Positions 10,946 through 23,000 of a stretch of DNA of 64,000 nt are shown in pieces. The notes under the pieces were generated by a model. That model had not been told where the DNA came from and made no database searches. It worked only from the letters and a program-made list of their open reading frames with translations. Location of the stretch: assembly GCA_020726505.1 (NCBI GenBank), contig JAHLEZ010000001.1, positions 496,001 to 560,000 on the forward strand, written 5' to 3'. The position numbers and the translations under genes are program-made. The number at the start of each line of letters is the position of its first letter. The first letter of the stretch is position 1. This DNA is from Leptodontidium sp. MPI-SDFR-AT-0119 (taxonomy: Eukaryota; Ascomycota; Leotiomycetes; Helotiales; Leptodontidiaceae).

Positions 10946-12718
10946 ATGACCAGTGTCAACGCGCTCCTCCCAGTCCTCCAGGGCCCTACAGACAAGGAAA
11001 AGAAATATGACAGGCAGTTGCGGCTCTGGGCAGCAAGCGGACAGCAAGCTCTTGAAGATGCCCACCTTCTCTTGCTCAATTCAGGCGGTGGCACAGTTGG
11101 AGTAGAGACATTGAAGAATCTCGTTCTCCCAGGTAAGCCTTGAAGCTCCGTGGTCTCTATGCTTCAACTAATCAGCTTCGGAGGGATTGGAAAATTCACC
11201 ATTGCAGATGCTGCCAATGTAGAGGAAGCTGATCTCGGGGTCAATTTCTTTCTGGATGAAGAGAGCTTGGGAAAGTCGAGGGCCGAAAGCTGTGTGAAGC
11301 TACTCCTGGAGCTCAATCCAGATGTCAAAGGAGAATGGTTTCAGTCAAAGAAGGCAAATATTCTCTGGAATTTAATGCATGAAGCTAAGAAAACTAATTG
11401 TGGCATCCAGGGCGAAGATTCATTTGATGTTCAACAAAAATACACCATAATCCTCTACTCATACCCGATCGAACCCCAAACCCTCAAAGCTGCCCAATCC
11501 TATGCCTTGGAGCATAAGGTACCCCTGATAGCCATCCATTCTGCGGGTTTCTATTCATACTTTCGAACATTCCTGCCTAGTAGCTTCCCAATCGTCGATA
11601 CACACCCCGACTCTACCGCTACTACAGACTTGCGACTTCTCACACCTTGGGAGGAACTTTCGAAGTTCGCAGCAGATCTGACGAAGAACATTGATGGTCA
11701 AAGTGCACATGAGCATGGCCATATACCATGGATTGCATTGATATTGCACTTCTTGACCAAGTGGGAGGTAGACCATGGATCGCTTCCGTCAACCTACAAG
11801 GACAAGACTGCTTTCAGAAAACTGGTTTCAGACGCCACTCGAACTGATAATGCTGAAGGAGGGGAAGAGAACTTTGAAGAGGCGGTTGCAGCAGTTTTGA
11901 AGACTGTTTCTGCTCCAACTCTATCAAGTTCTGTTAGGGAAGTATTCGACTATAAGCCAAACGAGGTACGTGATACACTACATTTGACCCGTCTCGTCTA
12001 ACTGGACTTAGGTTGAGTCAAGCTCAAGTTTCTGGATCATTGCCGATGCTATCAAACAATTCCACCAAAAACACAACCAACTGCCACTGCCAGGCTCAGT
12101 ACCGGATATGAAGGCCCAATCCACGGTCTATGTCCAATTACAGAACATTTATAAAAGCAAAGCTCGAGAGGATGTTGCTGAGGTACTCGAGACTGTCCGG
12201 GCTCATCCAGGTGGCAAAGACATTGATGTGGCTGAGGTCGAGAGTTTCTGCAAGAACGCTGCTTTTATTAAGCTGATCCATGGGGGTGACCTGAAGAAGC
12301 ATCTGGACCCAGATTTTGCCAGTAAGTAGCTGTTTTCTGTATCCGTCTCTACGCTAATATAGCACTAGGCAAAGAGTTGAAGAGTGACGAAGATGCTGCT
12401 ATGTTCATGACACCGCTGTCTCTCTTGCCAATCTATCTATCACTGGAGGCAACTTCCCATGTCTCATCTTTGAGTTCGTCCGACATTCTCGCCACCATTG
12501 ACAAGACCATTCCTGGCGCATCGTCAAATACACGCCTGGTCCAAATCACCGAAGAAGTAGCTCGTGCCAAGGGTGGTGAACTACACAACATCTCCGCACT
12601 GACTGGCGGTATGGTAGCTCAGGAGGTGATCAAGATCATTACCAGGCAATACATCCCCATCGACAACCTCTGCATCTTCGATGGTATCTCGAGCCGAGCC
12701 CAAGTACTAAGAATATGA
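10946..12718 (+). CDS. ula1: NEDD8-activating enzyme E1 regulatory subunit
   Basis: Four exons (10946-11132, 11184-11965, 12012-12321, 12363-12718) join into a 544-aa protein, close to the roughly 530 aa usual for APPBP1/Ula1. The N-terminus carries the ThiF/E1 fold signature: [19 protein letters not shown], then [23 protein letters not shown], joined across intron 1 to IGKFTIAD. In this family the protein pairs with Uba3, which holds the catalytic Cys, to activate the ubiquitin-like NEDD8/Rub1 for cullin modification. The C-terminal exon contains [20 protein letters not shown], a block conserved in the regulatory subunit. Splice phases all agree. The intron 1 acceptor (CGGAG) is poor but is the only one that keeps frame. 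For the last intron, an acceptor 6 nt downstream (exon from 12369) is also in phase. Confidence 0.9.
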
Positions 12719-15700
12719 CTATTGAAACGAAGACGACGAATCATGAGAGAAACGATAATGAAAAACGATAAAACTCTGCATTTGAAGGCGTCGGCTGGAT
12801 CTTATGGCATCATGATCAAGGCCTCGCCCTCACATTATATTGCGAGACCTTGGAGCGAGCCTTAGAAGCACATGACATGACGGTCATCTGAACCTGGAGC
12901 GAACAAAAGGGCAACAGGTCCACAAAAGCACTTTACAAAAGAAAAATCACATGAGATACATGTTCTCTCATCCCGCGCGTCGTTTGCAACCCCGCTCCTC
13001 GCTTCTCCCACGGGCCAACAGCTGTTCAGAAGTGCGTCCTGGTAGTAAGTCATGTTATGAGCTCCCGCCACAACTACTATATTCTGCCGTTTTTGGCAGG
13101 GTTTTGACAAGGAACAGAGACCCATCTTTCTTTCCAATATTTCAATATCTGATGCGTTTTCGATTGGTGGTTGGTCGAAAGCACGTGTCAATCCATGTGA
13201 TCTAGACCATAACCCCTGTGTTTGTTCCCGCCTCCTCGCGAAGCCCTTTCTTTCCTCTCACAACTTCTTCCCCGCAACATCACAATCGCTACCAAACTTC
13301 TATTTTCTTTTCCGCCTCGGGAAAGTCACTGAACTCTATCATCAGCTCTCACCGCAATGAGTTCATGTCTGTCAGCGACTAAGCATGAAGTGCAAGTGCA
13401 CAAGCCAATTCCCGCCTCCCGCGCAAATCTCGGCCCGTCTTCCAAATTGTCCGCACATCTTCATCTCGCAACACCCTCTCTTGGTCTTTATCTCCGATCC
13501 GAGAAGCCCTCGATCGCCATCTCACTCCTCACGATAGGTACAAGTGTACATTGGCTCCCCGCATCTACCCGACCCAGCACACCACCCGCTGAAAAGAAGG
13601 GGAGAGGTGACAATTCCCGCTTAAGCCGCCTAAATAGTTTTTCCTTTTCCTTCCCCAGATTTCGGCCGTGGCCGGTAAAGAAGGTGTAGCTAGGGCTTGG
13701 CGGGCGTTCCACAGAGAGGTCTAGTCATTGCATGCATGCATAGTTCTGCTGCAGGACAGCGCAGCCCCCTGCAGGCAGATAGATTGGCAAGCCGTCCAGT
13801 GACGCCCGTTTTTCGCCAAAACGTTCGCGCTATGAACCAGAGGGCGGCTCGGGCCCCTGGCCCCCAAAGCCGAATGATAGTCAAGTCTAGTGAACAGAGT
13901 CTGCATTCTTACGCCAGAGCGGGATAGAGATGATCCGGTGACGGTCTCTTTGCATGAATGATGAGGTGGGGCCTGCAGATCGAAGCCCCCCTTCGCTTGA
14001 ATTCACTGTAATAGTACAAGTGTTATTATCTTGCGGTGAAGGTGGAGTGAGTATGTCGAAGAAAACAAGGGCAAATGTGAGAGAAATATGTTGTGTTCGG
14101 TTCTGAGAGCCGGTAGCGTCAGTCATGCGTGACCTCTTCACGATCCTTGAAGGCAAGTCTATACTTTGTGTGACCTAGAACCGTCTACGCGAGGATGACC
14201 AGGAAAAAACACTCCAACAAGTTGTCGGCTCAGAAAGGCAAAACCCCAATCTAGGCATCGTATTGGTGTGTTGATGGACAGCTGCAGGTAATCATATGCT
14301 GCCAAACTCCCATTCTAATGGATGCGGAGAAATAAACCTGGGAAGTGGAGTGCAGAAGAGAATTTTGCTCGGCTTTCTCGCAAAATGTTGTATCGATTTC
14401 CAGTACTGAGTACTAGCCGTGGAGACCAGTGCCGGCTAAGAAGAGCTTGTCAGTTACCCCGACCTAGTGGTGAACAAAAACTGGGAGAGGAACGACAAGG
14501 AGATGCTGAATGCACGTCGTCTAACGTCTAGCCGAAGTAACAGTGCAGCTGAGTACCGGCCTAGGTCCCGCATCCAGCACAGCATCGCTGGTCAAACGCC
14601 TGCATATCTCAACTTTAAGCTTGAATGCATACATCCATCCATCCAGCTTCTCGTACCTACCTACCTTACCAACTCTACTCAACCTAATTATCCCCGCGAA
14701 ATGCAACATCCACATCCCACCTCAACCCTCCCCAGAAGCATCCTTCCAGCTTCCACCAACATCTTCCATACCTAACCGGCCTACCATCCAGCACACATTA
14801 CAACCCTATCTGCAAATCAACTCTATCTGCCAGACTTAGCCCTCCATTCCAGCATCGGCACTTTAGCCCTGCAAACCCTTACCTTACCTTACCTTACCTT
14901 ACCTCCAGCCACAGTTCCATCATGGAGTCTAGCCTCAATACCCAACACCACACAAACAAAACCACACACATACTTACGGTGACATACCGCTTCTCAAATT
15001 CAATGATGCTGCACCAGTCCATCCAAATCGAGACACCGGACCCAGATCTAGACACATATCACCATTCAGACCTCTCATCTCTCGGTACGGTGTAGCGGTA
15101 TATTAGGGTAACCTCGGTTCGTACCGATCATTCCAGTATAGCACTCCACAGCTAGCTCCAACCTTCAATCCCACCCGTCTCACTTCAACATCAAAAATCA
15201 AAAACCCAAACAACAAAAACTGGGGACAGACTGTACTAAACTAGAGTACAGTAGTTCAAATCCACCCCACTCCAGAGCAGTCTACCTACCCAGCTAGTTT
15301 CAACAAGCTACTGCACACACCCCAGATTCTACGTTTATCCTCGTCTATCCATTTTGGATCTTTTTGTTCCACTTCTCTCCCTCTGTCTCTGTCTCTGTGT
15401 GTCTCTGTCGTTCTGGAAACTTTTCTCTACTCTGCCTCATGATCAAGATGATGATCTTGGTCTGGATCACTCATACTCTCAACACCACTTCCTCTTGAGC
15501 CGCTACATTCCGTTCCTTCCTTGTTTTTACCGGGTTCAGTGACATACTTGCATGCCATAGATATCTACTTCTCCAAAAGGGAATACAGAACAGCAAGGAA
15601 GAAAAATATACTCTCTCTATTTCCATTTTCAACGCCACAATAACTTCAAAATGGCAGTACAAACACAAATACAAATTTAAATCTACCAACTCCTCTCTCT

Positions 15701-17402
15701 TCACAGCCGACTGTCATTCCATATCCCTCGCATCCCCGTCCCTATCCTTAAATATTTATCCGAACTATCTCCGATTTTTTCAAAGAAAAAAAAGTACACA
15801 TGTCGATCCCTTCCCTTTCTTCTATTCTCGTCTCTTCAAACCTTGATCCCTCCATCCCATGTGTAACTTACACTACACTAGACTAGACTGCAGTACACTA
15901 CTTCCCCCTCATCCCATCTCATTCCATCCCCCGACAAGCACACCCCATACACACATACCCCACAAAATCCACCAAAGCCAAATGATCCTTCCAAGTTCCA
16001 CCACCCCTGCCTCCCCTCCCCTCCCCTCAAACCGACACCCCACATTCAGGCTAAATACGAGCCATCCTTCCTCCCTTTAGCTTCCATCCATCCATCCATC
16101 CTTCTTTCGTAAGGTTACCTCGCTAGATGGGTAGATAGATACCCAAGTAAGATCCTCGACCTTAATCACCACCGCCTTTAAGATAGGATAGGATAGGATA
16201 CAGTTAAAATTACGGTAGCTCAGTCACTGACCTTAGTTAACAGGCGATACTGGTATGGGTATCTGATCTGATCTGATCTACAGTAACAACATGGCTGTGC
16301 AATTGAACACCAACTAAGCTTCTCCCAAGGTACTCAAAACCTAACTCACACCCAGCTCCGGCTTGATATACCCGTTACCGTACTGTACTGTATTGTACTA
16401 TCCACCAAGGCGCTTTTCTCTAAATCTCTGTAATCCTTCTATAAAAAAAAAAGAACACCACCACAACTCAATTTAACAAAGTACGCAAAGTATACCCCAA
16501 CCATGTGGCATTTCTGGCTTTCCCTCCCTCCTTCCATCCCTCCTTCCATCCCTCTCGCATCATCCCATCACCACCCACCCACCTGTCAAGTTCTCTCTCT
16601 CAACACAGAGTCAGCGTCAGCCGAGCAATCAATCTCCTTCCCTCCCAGCCATCCATCCAAATCCATCAATATCATACGTAGATGTCAGGCATGAAAAAAA
16701 AAAAAAAAATTACTTTTACACAACTTTCCTTATTCGCTTGCTCGATTAATAGATAGATAGATAAACCAAGAAGACCCTGGTGGTTGGGTATATATATGTT
16801 GCCCCATTTGATTTTGATTGCCTATCTATTCTAGGCTACAGCCGCAGCTGCAGATCTGCTTCGGGATGTCGCACAGCATTTCATTTCATCAACTCCTCGC
16901 TCGATTGAGCTTGACAGCACGGTTCTGTCTGGGGGGTGTCGGTGTCGGTGTCCAGGGGAGAGAGAAGTGAGGCAGGGCAGACAGGCAAAAAACGAGGCGA
17001 GTTGTGGGGTGCAGCTGTCACTTTTTCTTCGGAATACAGTCCCATACATACCTGACTCCAATGATTACTATTCCGAAGCAAGAAAATGAGAAATGCTCAG
17101 AGAACCTTGAGAAGTCCATTCTTAAATTTTCAAATAGGATTTAAATTTTTTGATATGCAGATTTCGCAGTGCGGTGCAGCAGCGTTCCTAACGAACGAGG
17201 GGTATATGGTGATAAAAGACAGCAGTAACAATAACAAAAAATCCCAAACAAAGACAAGACATGACATATATATACTCAAAGAGACCGAATTTTCAAGATA
17301 ACTGCAGGTCTCAAATGCCCACTCCAATCGCAGCGCCAAAGAATATTTTCCTCCCAAGTATGTGCAAACTTCAACCTTCGAACGGGTATGAGAGTTGATG
17401 TC
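12719..17402. other. 4.7-kb gene-free region with simple repeats
   Basis: This stretch lies between the converging 3' ends of ula1 and the Zn2Cys6 factor. The ORFs in it are short and low-complexity (Pro/Ser/His-rich), as expected from pyrimidine-rich text. It contains an ACCTT pentamer run near 14877-14903, TCTCTG-type repeats near 15380, CATC/TTCC runs near 16080 and 16520, and a poly-A of about 16 near 16695. No RNA gene was recognised. An undetected lncRNA, long UTRs or small genes remain possible. Confidence 0.5.
14877..14903. repeat. ACCTT pentanucleotide run
   Basis: About five consecutive copies of ACCTT are readable here. It is an ordinary microsatellite in non-coding DNA. Confidence 0.85.
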
Positions 17403-20053
17403 TTATTGATGCATCATGTAGTTGCCATCATAGCCAATGACAGTGCCGTCATCGTAATCCATCATGGGAATACTATCATAGGGCATATCGAGACCGTCAG
17501 GCAGATTCTGCCAGAGCATTCCGTCCAGATCCCACACCCCTTGCTCCATGAGAATCATGCCATCCTCACCAATCATCTCGACTTGGTGCAGGTCGTTCGC
17601 GTCCATCATGTGGCCATTCATGCCATTGGTGCTATTCATAATAGCCATCGGGTTGCCGCCGTGGATCCCGTTGACTCCATTCATACCATTGACTCCGTTC
17701 ATCCCACTTAAAGTCATGCCGGGAACGTTGCCGTTGGCCCCGTTGCCGTTCCCATTGACCATAGCCGGACCCAATCGTGGGCTAGTCTGCCTGGTCAAGG
17801 GTCGCTTGCTGGCCTCGTACATCTTGCTAACAACCTCCCTGCTGCGTCTTGCTGCTAGAGACCAATCGGCAAGACCGTCGAGAGCCTCCAGTACGACTTC
17901 GATCTGTTCCTGGCAGTCCCGTACCTGTTGCGTGTTCCAAGACTCCCAAAATATCATGACTAGCGGGATCATGGAGGCTTGATACAGGAACCAGACCCCG
18001 TTCCAGCCAAGCATCTGATTGGGCGTCCATTCGCGAGCGATGTCTTCGATGGTCTGTTTGGCCACCATGCGGCATTTGGCGATTGCGTCGAGCTCATCCT
18101 GGGTTGGAGTGCATTCGTTTCCACGGTTCGCAAGATTCAGCAGAACAGGTCTGTAGAGAACGGTGCGGAGGTTTTGATACCGCCATTTCATGACGCATCT
18201 TGCAGTGTAAATCGATTCTGGGCATGGTTCGGTGGAGCGGAGAATCCACGGAAGGTTGTCATGCCACTCCACGAGCTGCCGGTCAAGATTTGCGCGATCT
18301 TCGGATCTCATGAGTGGCGATTGTGCAAGGGTGTCTTGGATCTGCGTGGCAATCCTACAGAATTTGATATTTTCAATCAGGGGAATGATGCCTGTATGCT
18401 GGCCGATCACGTTCTGTGAAAGGTTAGTAAGTAGTTCGTAGAGAAGTTTCGGAAGTTCTCACTGGGTCATGGGTGCCTTCTGGGGCACGAATGGTAATCC
18501 CAACTCCCCATCGCCCCATGGAAGGTCGCCCCAGAGTAGTGGATGCCCACGTGTCGAGACAGAACAGGCTCCACCATGTCCTCCTTCTCTGCTCGATCAT
18601 CATGGCATCAGCAGACCCTTGTTCAGGAACGCTCTCCCTGTGAAGACCCATAGCGCAAGCTATCCTCAGAGCAGCACCCGTAATAGCATTTGCCATGTTA
18701 GGCCTGTTGATGTAGTGGAGATAAAGGCCTCCCATCAAAGCAAGAGCTTGCAGAGTCTCGAGATGTCCACTGCCGAAAGAGTCAATTCCCAGATGCTCTT
18801 TGGCCCGGGAGTAGAAAGTGACATGACTGTGATCGTCTGACTTGTTCGCTACAATGCTGCCCATAGCAAACACCATATTTAATAGTGCGAGCCATGGTGC
18901 ATCATATCTTCGGCCACTCAAGTAATCCGCTCTGAAAGAGGGTTCATCGAGCATAGGTACAAATATTTGAACTCTGTTGAAGTAGGCATCAATCAGAGTC
19001 TGGCCCTCTGAGGACCAGAGAATGGGAGACAAGGTTTTGACCGGTGCGCTGGGTCGGGGTGTGGGATAATTGCTGGCGGCACTCAATTGTTTGTTGTTTC
19101 CATGTGTAGGCGCAAGAAATGACCGGAGAACCGGTGCGACCTTCAGCATCACCAAGAATGCGGCTTTGATAGATGTTGCACCAAGATATGAGGACTGCCG
19201 GTCCACCGACAAAGACAGTGCGTTCACATCATCTGCCTCTGCTGGTATAGGGTCCCGGTTCCTCCGCTCCTCGTCCCATTCTGTATCTCGACTTGGTATT
19301 TGTTCGAGATGTGCCAGGCTTCGGTCATCTTCTGAGGTCGATGCGAGGGGAGACTGGAATTCTTGGGAGATGGGCGAGGTATTTGTGTTGGAGCCCGTGG
19401 GCGATCGTTGGGAAGGCGCACTCTGTGAGCCCGAGCGATCCAGCAGAGAAATCAGCTCTTGCCGGGAAAGAGGCAGTAATGACTGCGCATCTCGAGTGGG
19501 ATAGAGTCGTTTGAGGATGGAGCGGCATTCTTCCAGAGATTGGGAGAGGGCGTCGAGAGTCCTGAGTGGGCTTGTTAGCAAATTTGTGGTCGTTGTAACT
19601 TTTTCTACCCCGCCACCCCAGGTTTGATTGACGACGTGCGACGGAGTGGGCATAGAACCACTTACTTTCTTGAAGGAATCACCCTCTGGCGATGTTTATC
19701 GTAGTAACACGGCTTTGGCGACCTGCAGCCCAAACATTGGCCGCATGGCTGTCTTCCATCGCATCTGATTTTCCTGCGCTTGCATTCGGCGCAGGCGTGT
19801 GGAGTGGTGATTCTCTTGGAGACACCGTTGGTAGCAGATTTAGGCGCCTCATGTTCAGAGATCTGCCGAGGTGGTGGCGCCAGCCCAGCTTGAACTATAG
19901 AGGATTGATTTAGTCAGTGCTCAGTACTCAGGTCAACACTTCATATAATTTTTTTAATTTTCATATCGAAGGCGTCTCGGAGGTGTCTTCGAGAGTGTAG
20001 TACGTACAGGTGGAAAACATTGCTGCCTGAGAAGCTCCGAATGACGGAGGCAT
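17403..20053 (-). CDS. Zn2Cys6 transcription factor, ClrB/CLR-2/ManR-like
   Basis: Four exons on the minus strand (20053-20008, 19894-19666, 19561-18463, 18413-17403) give 794 aa with consistent phases. The DNA-binding cluster CAECKRRKIRCDGRQPCGQC has Cys50, 53, 60, 66, 69 and, with C-X8 spacing, Cys78. It is followed by RVIPSRKTLDALSQSLEE. A fungal-specific transcription factor domain (PF04082 type) spans roughly residues 270-450 and includes ALRIACAMGLHR and the typical RRRTWWSLFCLDTW. The C-terminus is Asn/Gly/Met-rich (repeated NGMNG units) and then acidic, a likely activation region. Length, the VIPSRK stretch and domain order recall the plant-cell-wall-degradation regulators ClrB/CLR-2/ManR; that link rests on memory and should be tested by alignment. 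It acts in the nucleus. Very long non-coding flanks suggest complex regulation. Confidence 0.85.
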
Positions 20054-23000
20054 GGGAGAACCACTGAACCGGGCGGTCCCTTCGGACTGACTGGACAATC
20101 GATCCGTACTCTCGCCGGTCTAATAACCAGAGGTACCTGGGCAGGTTCGAACCGGCTGAGGTTGCCCTTTTAACAAGAAAATGCCGCTGTGTATAGGGGC
20201 GGATTGGACGTCGTGGTAGAAGTAAAGTGAGAGCACAGCAGAAGCCAGAAGTAGAGGCAGAAGCAGAAGCAGAAGCAAATGCGATGCGATGCAGGTGAGA
20301 TGGGAATGGCGGGGTGCTGGGAGCTGGGAGCTGGGGGCTCGTCTCAACTTTGTCCTCGGTCGGCAGTGCAGTAAGTAAGTAGTACAGACAGTAGCACAAC
20401 ACTACTCGAGTACCGCAGAGGACGAGCTTGTGGGGAAATAGAATTTAAACTGCACGGCACCAAGACGCGGGATCTCGCACCGACTTGACTTGGTAAGCTC
20501 TGACTGTCAGGCCCCCAGGACCCTTGGAAACTCTGATTTGCGTCTGGGTGCTGGCTGCGGCAGAGTGAGCAAGTTGCTGGGCGTGGCGTGGCGTTGCTGG
20601 TCGTTGGCTGGTGGGTGCAGTGGGTACGGCAATCAAAATCAACTGAGACTAGGATCTGGCTGGGGATTGAGCGAGCAGTGGAGACTGGAGATTGGAGACT
20701 GAAGTGGAGGTTGAAGACTGGGCCGGCTCGTTGATGCCGTACCGTACTGGATGCTTTGCTTTGCTTTGCGGTGCGGTGAGGCGAGGTGATGCGATGTGAT
20801 GTACTTCAACGGCGTGGGAACGGGACGGCACGACACTCCCTGATCTGACTGACGGACAGACTGGCTGATAGACTGACGGAATCTACTTATTGGCAAACGA
20901 AAAGAGGAACAAGAAGGCGAAAGGTGCTTGTGCGTTGTGCGTGTCCTTGTGCAGCAGATACAGACGCAGTACTGCGAAGTCAAGACTACTGTATTCAAAA
21001 AAAAAAAAAAAATTTGCCAATGAGGGAGGTGGCAGTCATTTATGGTTTGAGGATGCAGCATTCAGATTGCTTTAATACTTTTCTTTCCACTATTCTGCTT
21101 GCTGCCCAGACGGCGCAACGGTACATATCGCTATATACCCCCTCCTAATGTGGAGGAGGTTCATCTACCCCGGAACACTACGGTAGACATCCAGACAGGG
21201 GCGAGGAGGTGGGTGTGGTCTGGTCGAGGGAGTAGTGAAGTCTCTTCTAGTCCCTTTACTTCTAGCTGACTGTCACTGACTGATCGGTGATGTTCGCCGA
21301 CCAAGCCGTTGGTCTGGGGAAGCCAGCGCGGAGAATAGCTCGAAAGAGGAGCTAATCGCGAAAGGGGAATGAATGAACGGTAGAGAGGACGAGGGAAAAA
21401 GGGAGGAAGGGAAGAAAGGGAATGAATGAATGCCCTGAGAAGAGTGGGCTCGAGCGTGATCAGAAAAATGAGGTGCAGCTGCATGTTGTTCGCTACCAAG
21501 CAATTCTCGAAATATTCTCTAGGAGTTCGCCAGGGCTACTCGTCGTATTCTGTATAATAATAGTTGGGAGCAGCATGCCCTGGGTCGCCCCCCTCCACAT
21601 CCCCTCCACGAGTCTCCATATCCCCTACCAATGCCCTACCAACTCTCCCCTTTCAGTCGCTTCTCCATCTGATCGCTGGCTGGCGCCCCGGCTCGCTCCT
21701 GGTCGAGTAACATCCGCTCGTTAGTTATCCTCTTTTCCCCACACATCGCAAGCCATGCACTGCGACAGTACAGGGGCTCCACAAACTCAGGGCACGGGCA
21801 GGCGGAGAATCGCAATCCTGACCCCTGTCTTGAAGTGATCGGGACGATAGCGGGGGTCTGCATGCTGAGGAAATGGCTGCTGCAGAAGTGCGTGCGTGCT
21901 GGTGCTTGTGCTTGCTGCTCGCTTGTAGCACGTGGAAGACAGCCTCCTGCCGGGCCCTAACGAAAGTTCAGCAACACCATCGCCATATCAAAGTCTGCTA
22001 TATATTAGACTTCATAGTAATAAGGCCCCTTAAATCCCCCAAGCATCTGAAGTTGTCCATTCATAACATTGGACCAACATATAGTTGGTCTCTCATGAGA
22101 CCGCAACCCTGACCACTTTGCCATGTCATGCAGAACCCTCCAGGCATGTTGCCAACGCTACCACGGTATGGCTGAAGCTGGGATCATCAAAGCTCCACGA
22201 ACTGCTCTCAACTGATATCGGCCAACCGCTGCACTCGATGGACCGTCCACTTGTGCCCTGCCGATGCTCGATTGTCCCGCTTGCGGTACCCACAGTCGCC
22301 GCTCGAAGCCGCTCTGGCCTGCCGTTCCGGTCTTCTGTGGCACGAAAGGGCCATGTGAAGCCTGCAGTATTGATTGATAGAAGCGAGCTTTTTGACAGAA
22401 AATGCTCCGCTTGTTTGCCGAAGTATCAGCTGCTCAATACCAAGGAACATGCCACCGCCTCAACTCCTCCACCGATAGTCGTATGCCTGGTGAAAATCAG
22501 CAATCACCCACTCTTGGAAGTCTGGCCACATAGAGTGACAAAGGCCGAGGCTCTTGAGAGCCACGAGCAGATGGTACGTGCGTAGAGGTTCGAGATGAGA
22601 AGTCTTTGCCACTGCTGTCGACATCCTTACTCATTGCTGGGACGGCATTTGCCCTTCTCCAGTAGTCCATTAACGATATCTATCATTCAATTAGATGGAA
22701 GGGGACGGACCAATAGTCGAGGATGTGAGGAGCGTGCCTTTTCTTCCCTGAAAATTTGTACGAAGGAGTAGAATCCTCCCACAGCGCTGCAGCATAATCA
22801 ATTGTCCGGACACCAATGGGAATCAACCACGACCAGATTTTAGCAAGTAGTTTTTCGGTTTTCAGGCCACTCAAAGGTTTTGCAAATTCCTGAGTTAAAC
22901 ACGTCTGTGCGATCCCCATCATCCTCAAGAGATCCAATAGCAACACGGATTTCCCAATTGGTACATACGAGCATAGATCTAGCTTTGCATCGAGGCAGGA

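Noticed and set aside
13357..13689. 110-aa ORF in the 4.7-kb gap
   Set aside because: Ser/Pro/Leu-rich low-complexity translation of pyrimidine-rich DNA; no motif.
20130..20180. Possible tRNA around GGTTCGAACC
   Set aside because: The flanking bases cannot form a five-pair T-stem on either strand and no acceptor stem is visible.
22085..22585. 166-aa plus-strand ORF
   Set aside because: Composition is unstructured and no family is recognisable.
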